A stretch of DNA of 36,572 nt, taken from the NCBI RefSeq assembly GCF_001544195.1, contig NZ_BCPY01000023.1:1-36572 (forward strand), in the 5' to 3' direction. Made by a program: the position numbers and the translations under genes. The notes beneath the pieces were generated by a model. The model made no database searches. It had not been told where the DNA came from and saw nothing but the letters and a program-made list of their open reading frames with translations. Within the stretch, counting starts at the first letter, position 1; each line of letters starts with the position of its first letter. The stretch is from Tetragenococcus solitarius NBRC 100494. Lineage in GTDB: Bacteria > Bacillota > Bacilli > Lactobacillales > Enterococcaceae. Shown here piece after piece: positions 32,479 through 36,572 of this stretch.

Positions 32479-33906
32479 TTATTTACGCTTTTTCTTTTTT
32501 TTCTTTTTCTTATTTTTCTTCATCGTTCGGTTTAGGGCCATCTTCCCAATTTTACCTTTAACACCGCCACCTAACATCTGATCCATCCCCGGAATACTAT
32601 CCATGTTTCCTTTAGACATTTGCTGCATCATCTTACGTGATTCTTTAAATTGCTTAATCATACGATTAACTTCTATCACGCTATTGCCTGAGCCAGCAGC
32701 AATCCGTCGCCTACGACTCGGATTTAGCATATCTGGGTCCTCTCGTTCTGCCGGTGTCATAGAATAAACGATCGCTTTTTTCCGTTCGATATCTTTAGGA
32801 TCAATTTGTAAATTATCCATCCCTGGCATTTGGCTCATGCCCGGAATCATTTTCATAATATCTTCCATCGATCCCATATTAGATAATTGATCCATTTGTT
32901 CAATGAAATCATTGAAATCAAAGGTATTTTCTCGCATTTTTTCAGCCATTTCTTCGGCTTTTTTCTCATCGTAATCTTGTTGAGCCTTCTCGATTAAAGT
33001 CAACATATCGCCCATACCTAAGATTCGACTGGACATTCGATCTGGATGAAATACTTCCATATCCGTCAATTTTTCACCTGTACCAGTAAATTTAATCGGT
33101 GCTCCTGTCACTGAACGGATAGATAAAGCTGCTCCCCCACGAGTATCGCCGTCAAGTTTTGTAATAACGACACCTGAAATTCCTAATTGTTCATTGAAAC
33201 TTTCAGCTACATTAACGGCATCTTGCCCTGTCATAGCATCAACCACTAGTAAAATCTCATTAGGTTGAGCTACATCTTTAATATTTTGTAGTTCTTGCAT
33301 TAAAGTTTCATCTACATGCAAACGGCCGGCCGTATCAATTAATACATAATCATTTTTCTTCTCATGGGCCAGCTCCATACCTTTTCGTACAATTTCTACC
33401 GGATCAGTATCCGTACCCATATCAAACACAGGTACCGACAATTGTTGGCCTAATACCTTTAATTGGTCAACTGCAGCTGGACGATAAACGTCCCCTGCAA
33501 TCATCAGTGGGCGGGCATTTTCGTTTTTCATCAAATAATTAGCTAATTTTCCTGCAAAAGTAGTTTTCCCAGCCCCTTGTAAACCGGCCATCATGATAAC
33601 CGTCGGAATTTTAGGTGCTTTATTAAGACCAACGGCTTCTGAGCCAAGTGTTTTGGTCAATTCTTCATCAACAATTTTTACAATTTGTTGAGCAGGCGAT
33701 AAACTTTCTAACACTTCAGAGCCCACAGCACGTTCTCTAACGTTTTTAGTAAACTCTTTAACAACTTGTAAATTAACATCGGCTTCTAGTAAAGCTAAAC
33801 GGATTTCCCGCATCATCTCTTTAACATCAGATTCGGATATTTTTCCCTTTTTACGTAGCTTTTTCATCGCCTGTTGCAAGCGATCTGTTAAATTTTCAAA
33901 TGCCAT
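32479..33906 (-). CDS. ffh: Signal recognition particle protein Ffh
   Basis: Ffh is the SRP54 GTPase that binds signal sequences and 4.5S RNA and delivers ribosomes to FtsY. It has 475 residues. The N domain covers about 1-90. The G domain carries GLQGAGKTTFAGKLA (G1, about 108-122), DVYRPAAVDQL, DTAGRLHVDE (G3) and TKLDGDTRGGAAL (G4). The Met-rich M domain covers 300-430. It ends in a poly-lysine tail. The ATG has AAGGAAGG in front and follows ylxM by 23 bases. rpsP is not directly downstream here. Confidence 0.97.
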   Translation of the reverse strand: MAFENLTDRLQQAMKKLRKKGKISESDVKEMMREIRLALLEADVNLQVVKEFTKNVRERAVGSEVLESLSPAQQIVKIVDEELTKTLGSEAVGLNKAPKIPTVIMMAGLQGAGKTTFAGKLANYLMKNENARPLMIAGDVYRPAAVDQLKVLGQQLSVPVFDMGTDTDPVEIVRKGMELAHEKKNDYVLIDTAGRLHVDETLMQELQNIKDVAQPNEILLVVDAMTGQDAVNVAESFNEQLGISGVVITKLDGDTRGGAALSIRSVTGAPIKFTGTGEKLTDMEVFHPDRMSSRILGMGDMLTLIEKAQQDYDEKKAEEMAEKMRENTFDFNDFIEQMDQLSNMGSMEDIMKMIPGMSQMPGMDNLQIDPKDIERKKAIVYSMTPAEREDPDMLNPSRRRRIAAGSGNSVIEVNRMIKQFKESRKMMQQMSKGNMDSIPGMDQMLGGGVKGKIGKMALNRTMKKNKKKKKKKKRK

Positions 33907-33929
33907 ATTCGTTTCCTTCCTTTATTCAT

Positions 33930-34268
33930 CTATTCGTCGATTTCTTGAATATCACGTACAAGATTAGCTAATGTTTCATCAGTGGGATACTTTTCTTTGA
34001 TATAATCTTCTAGCTGCTCTAGTAATTCAGTCCGCATCTTATAATCTGAGTACATAGATAGTTTATATTCATAGTCTTCTAAAATTTTTTCGGTTCGTTT
34101 AATATTATCATACACCGCTTGACGACTCACATTAAATTCCTCAGCAATTTCTCCTAAAGAAAAATCATCTGCGTAATACAACTCCATATAATTCATTTGT
34201 TTTTCTGTCAACAAAGTAGCGTAGAATTCAAAAAGTGTATTCATACGATTTGTTTTTTCAATTTCCAT
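33930..34268 (-). CDS. ylxM: YlxM-family DNA-binding/SRP-associated protein
   Basis: This 112-residue helical protein has a sigma-like helix-turn-helix: [20 protein letters not shown], then [16 protein letters not shown]. YlxM is always found before ffh and has been reported to affect SRP activity in streptococci. The start is ATG 34268, 8 bases after GGAG; the more distal ATG 34277 lies against the ribosome site. It is co-transcribed with ffh. The upstream 353-base gap holds the long imperfect palindrome at 34428-34587. Confidence 0.94.
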   Translation of the reverse strand: MEIEKTNRMNTLFEFYATLLTEKQMNYMELYYADDFSLGEIAEEFNVSRQAVYDNIKRTEKILEDYEYKLSMYSDYKMRTELLEQLEDYIKEKYPTDETLANLVRDIQEIDE

Positions 34269-34427
34269 TCTCTTCATCTCCGCCTGGTTTTTACTGCTAT
34301 TTTTTGACTATTATAGATTATCCGAAAAAATAAACAATTGCTTTTTAAATGCTCAATCCTATTAGCTAAAAACAAGCAGCTATTTTCTAAAGTCGCTTTT
34401 CATTATACCATTTTATAAACTCTTGCA

Positions 34428-34587
34428 ATAGACCTTTTGCTTATTCCAGCAAAACATTTCCCTGACAAAAAATTAGAACTAAGCAATCTCCCATCCCAGT
34501 TGAAGGTAAAATCACTCAATTCTAATTTTTTCACTCTAAAAAATAATAATTTTGCTAAAATAAACAAAGTAAAATGTCTTTTTAGTA
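34428..34587 (-). repeat. Large imperfect palindrome upstream of ylxM
   Basis: The left half reads TTGCTTATTCCAGCAAAAC and later AAAAAATTAGAACTAAG. The right half, reverse-complemented, reads TTGTTTATTTTAGCAAAAT and later AAAAAATTAGAATTGAG. Most differences are C/T transitions that would be G-U pairs in a minus-strand RNA. The two strands even translate to similar short peptides (both contain KKLELS). It fits a structured RNA in the leader of ylxM-ffh, the 3' end of the aminotransferase transcript, or a decayed MITE-like element. The rest of the 34278-34630 gap shows nothing else. Confidence 0.5.
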
Positions 34588-34630
34588 GCTGTTCATCTGC
34601 TTCAATGTACAAAAGGTAAAAGTCAAAATA

Positions 34631-35809
34631 TCACGCCATCTTGTTATTTTCCATGTAGTGTTCGATTCGCTGCATCGCGTCTTTTAAATCCTCCATACTA
34701 GCGGCATAACTAATTCGTACATAACCTTGACCTCCTAGACCAAAAGCAGCTCCAGGAATAATCGCTAAACTTTCTTTTTCAGCAAGATCCACACAAAATG
34801 CCATAGAATCTTGTTTATAGCCTTCAGGTATCTTAGCAAAAATATAAAAAGCCCCTGTTGGTTTAACAACTTCGTAACCTAAACACTGAAGTTGTTCATA
34901 AACAAAATCACGCCGTTTACGATATTCTTCTCTCATAGGTAACGCGTCATCGATTCCTGCTGACAAAGCTTCCACAGCAGCCATTTGCGCAGAAGTCACC
35001 GCAGAAGTCACCAAGTATTGATGTGTTTTGATTATTTGTTTGGTTAATGCTTCAGGAGCAAAGATCAACCCTAAGCGCCAGCCTGTCATCGCATGAGATT
35101 TAGATAAGCCATTAAGCAAAATGGTCTGTTCGCGCGCGTATTCGGCAATCGATACATGCTCACCTTCATAAGTTAATTCACTGTATACTTCATCGCTAAT
35201 AACAAAAACGGGATATTTTTTTACTACATCAGCAATTGCCTTAACTTCTCCTCTAGAATAGGTTACACCTGTTGGGTTACTAGGATAATTCAAGACAATG
35301 GCTTTTACATCTTCGCCATGTTTTTGCAAGGTTTTTTCCAACGCTTCGGGTGAAAGAACAAAGTCATTCGTGCTTGTATCAATATAAATCGGCTCAGCAC
35401 CGGTTAAGGTAATGATTGGCTCGTACCCAGGAAAAATCGGAGAAGGCAAAATCACTTTATCTCCAGCCTCTAATACACTAATTAAACTCGCAGAAATTCC
35501 TTCAGTTACACCTATACTGACCAATACTTCAGATTGAAAATCATAACTTAATTTGTATTTATCATGCACAAATCTAGCTGCTACCTTTCGAAGTTCTTCA
35601 ATACCTGCCATCCCTGTATAATGACTATAGTTTTGTTCGATTGCAGATATCCCTGCCTGCTTAACATGCTCAGGTGTATTAAAATCAGGCTCTCCTAGCG
35701 TTAATTTTAAAATATTTGGTATATTTGAAACACGTTCGTCAAATTGACGAATCATAGAAACCGCAATTTGATCTAAACGAGGATTAAATCTTTGGGTTAC
35801 ATCAGCCAT
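34631..35809 (-). CDS. PLP-dependent aminotransferase, class I/II
   Basis: This fold-type I aminotransferase has 392 residues. Substrate-contact sequence LTLGEPDFNTPEHV and the YTGMAGIEELR block open it. NYPSNPTGVTYS, ISDEVYSEL (with Asp and Tyr for the cofactor) and the PLP lysine in LLNGLSKSHAMTGWRLG follow. The C-terminal arginine motif is GYVRISYA. These fit the aspartate/aromatic aminotransferase subgroup (AraT/PatA-like); the true donor is uncertain. The start is ATG 35809, 9 bases after AAAGGA; ATG 35818 abuts the ribosome site. It is a single gene on the minus strand, with no obvious partner. Confidence 0.9.
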   Translation of the reverse strand: MADVTQRFNPRLDQIAVSMIRQFDERVSNIPNILKLTLGEPDFNTPEHVKQAGISAIEQNYSHYTGMAGIEELRKVAARFVHDKYKLSYDFQSEVLVSIGVTEGISASLISVLEAGDKVILPSPIFPGYEPIITLTGAEPIYIDTSTNDFVLSPEALEKTLQKHGEDVKAIVLNYPSNPTGVTYSRGEVKAIADVVKKYPVFVISDEVYSELTYEGEHVSIAEYAREQTILLNGLSKSHAMTGWRLGLIFAPEALTKQIIKTHQYLVTSAVTSAQMAAVEALSAGIDDALPMREEYRKRRDFVYEQLQCLGYEVVKPTGAFYIFAKIPEGYKQDSMAFCVDLAEKESLAIIPGAAFGLGGQGYVRISYAASMEDLKDAMQRIEHYMENNKMA

Positions 35810-35920
35810 CTTTATCATTCCTTTAATATAAACTTAAAAACTTAATTGTTGCTATCCTAACATAATTCCGGTTGAAAACGTGGAAAATTCAAAAATTTCT
35901 TACTATTTTCTAAAGAAAAA

Positions 35921-35964
35921 ATATGACATAAGTAAGAAATAGAAGAAAAAAACCTATGCCACAT
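35921..35964 (-). terminator. Terminator of the Phd/YefM-like gene
   Basis: TGTGGCATAGGT and ACTTATGTCATA pair over 12 positions with a few G-U pairs on the minus strand, around an 18-base pyrimidine-rich loop, followed by TTTTTTC. Confidence 0.65.
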
Positions 35965-35976
35965 TCTCTTTTTACC

Positions 35977-36504
35977 TTATTTCATGTAAATTTTTTCTAT
36001 TATTATATGATCAAGTAAGCGCGCACTTTTTTCTTGTTTGCCCATAATTTCAGCAATCACGTTCTTGCCCTGTGATTTTTGTCTGGATTGATAAGTAATT
36101 TTTCCTGACTGCTTCAATTCGTTTATCATATCCGTTACGCCACCAAACCCAGTTTTTCTTGTAATGAAGCCATAGGAAACCATTCGTTCATCCAAGACTT
36201 TAGCTGAAATACTAGATCCTGTCATTAAACTTTTTTGCAGAAGTTTATACAACTCATCCAACTCTGTATCAGCATACTCTTCTTCTTTTTGAGGTGGTTC
36301 AGAAGAAGTTCCATCGCGAAGTTCATCAAGTTCTTGCAGCAGCGTTTCATATTGAGTTTGAGTTAACATGACACCTGCTACTTTTTCACGGTTAAATACA
36401 TATACAGCAGTACCAGCTTGTTTGGCTTGATCGAACACTTCCATAGGTGAACGTTTTACCTCAGTGATGGAAGTTGTCGGAACTTCAAGCTTTTTTAATT
36501 CCAT
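35977..36504 (-). CDS. Phd/YefM-like protein with C-terminal extension
   Basis: This 175-residue protein has an N-terminal 65-residue region of the Phd/YefM antitoxin fold: SITEVKRSPMEVFDQAKQAG, then TAVYVFNREKVAGVMLTQTQYETLL. An acidic linker (about 68-80) leads to a C-terminal domain of about 95 residues that looks helical with a winged-helix feel and ends in a basic tail. Phd-type antitoxins are usually 70-100 residues and lie next to a toxin gene. Here the next gene downstream is an aminotransferase, and a terminator intervenes. The ATG is preceded by AAAGGAGGG. It may be a stand-alone DNA-binding regulator. Confidence 0.6.
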   Translation of the reverse strand: MELKKLEVPTTSITEVKRSPMEVFDQAKQAGTAVYVFNREKVAGVMLTQTQYETLLQELDELRDGTSSEPPQKEEEYADTELDELYKLLQKSLMTGSSISAKVLDERMVSYGFITRKTGFGGVTDMINELKQSGKITYQSRQKSQGKNVIAEIMGKQEKSARLLDHIIIEKIYMK

Positions 36505-36572
36505 TGCACTGCCCTCCTTTTTTCATCAGTATTATTATAGCATAGGAATTTGTCGAGTTCACAGTATCAAAT

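Noticed and set aside
34403-34619. Two facing frames of about 60-69 codons on opposite strands
   Set aside because: Their similar peptides (both with KKLELS) arise from the palindrome at 34428-34587. Neither has a ribosome site.

Overview
The window looks like chromosome from a low-GC Firmicute of the order Lactobacillales, most likely the Enterococcaceae (an Enterococcus or Tetragenococcus relative). The support is the AT-rich sequence with AAGGAGG-type ribosome sites, a tmRNA whose tag reads AKNNNNSYALAA, an LtaS-type lipoteichoic acid synthase, and a citrate lyase cluster next to a GntR-type regulator as in enterococci. The genus is an inference; nothing in the sequence names it.

Layout. 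1-960 is mostly non-coding, with a possible short transcript ended by a hairpin. 960-2098 (+) holds a DUF5067-like lipoprotein and a four-helix membrane protein. 2243-7732 (-) holds pgi, gdhA, ybaK, aroD and an RlmI-like rRNA methyltransferase. 7851-11428 (+) holds ltaS with a near-consensus promoter, then an FtsX-like permease overlapping an ABC ATPase that has lost its catalytic motifs. 11702-14598 (-) holds a two-component system and a pyrimidine-dimer-glycosylase family protein. 14673-15082 (-) is tmRNA and its terminator, followed by a divergent 21-codon ORF. 15503-18236 (-) holds a free-methionine sulfoxide reductase, the UPF0210/ACT pair and a universal stress protein. 18386-22889 (+) holds rimM-trmD, an AbrB-family membrane protein, an ArsB/NhaD-like permease and a GNAT acetyltransferase, with a short pyrophosphatase-like gene on the other strand.

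23129-29379 is a citrate lyase island: citCDEFX (-) diverges from a CitO-like regulator and citG (+). Together these genes make the lyase subunits, its prosthetic group and the activating ligase. No citrate permease typical of these clusters and no oxaloacetate decarboxylase genes are present. 29498-36504 holds a small membrane protein, khpA and rpsP, two flavoproteins, a CsbD-like protein, ffh and ylxM, an aminotransferase and a Phd/YefM-like protein.

Most noteworthy: two copies of a long inverted-repeat element (11453-11694 and 15352-15486) whose inner segments lie in opposite orientations, one filled with 33-bp tandem repeats; a catalytically dead ABC ATPase paired with an FtsX-like protein; tiny ORFs with good translation signals beside tmRNA and in the leader of the response regulator; several long imperfect hairpins whose substitutions favour G-U pairing on the minus strand; break-up of the usual ylxM-ffh-rpsP-khpA-rimM-trmD gene string; and frequent TTG start codons (about ten genes).
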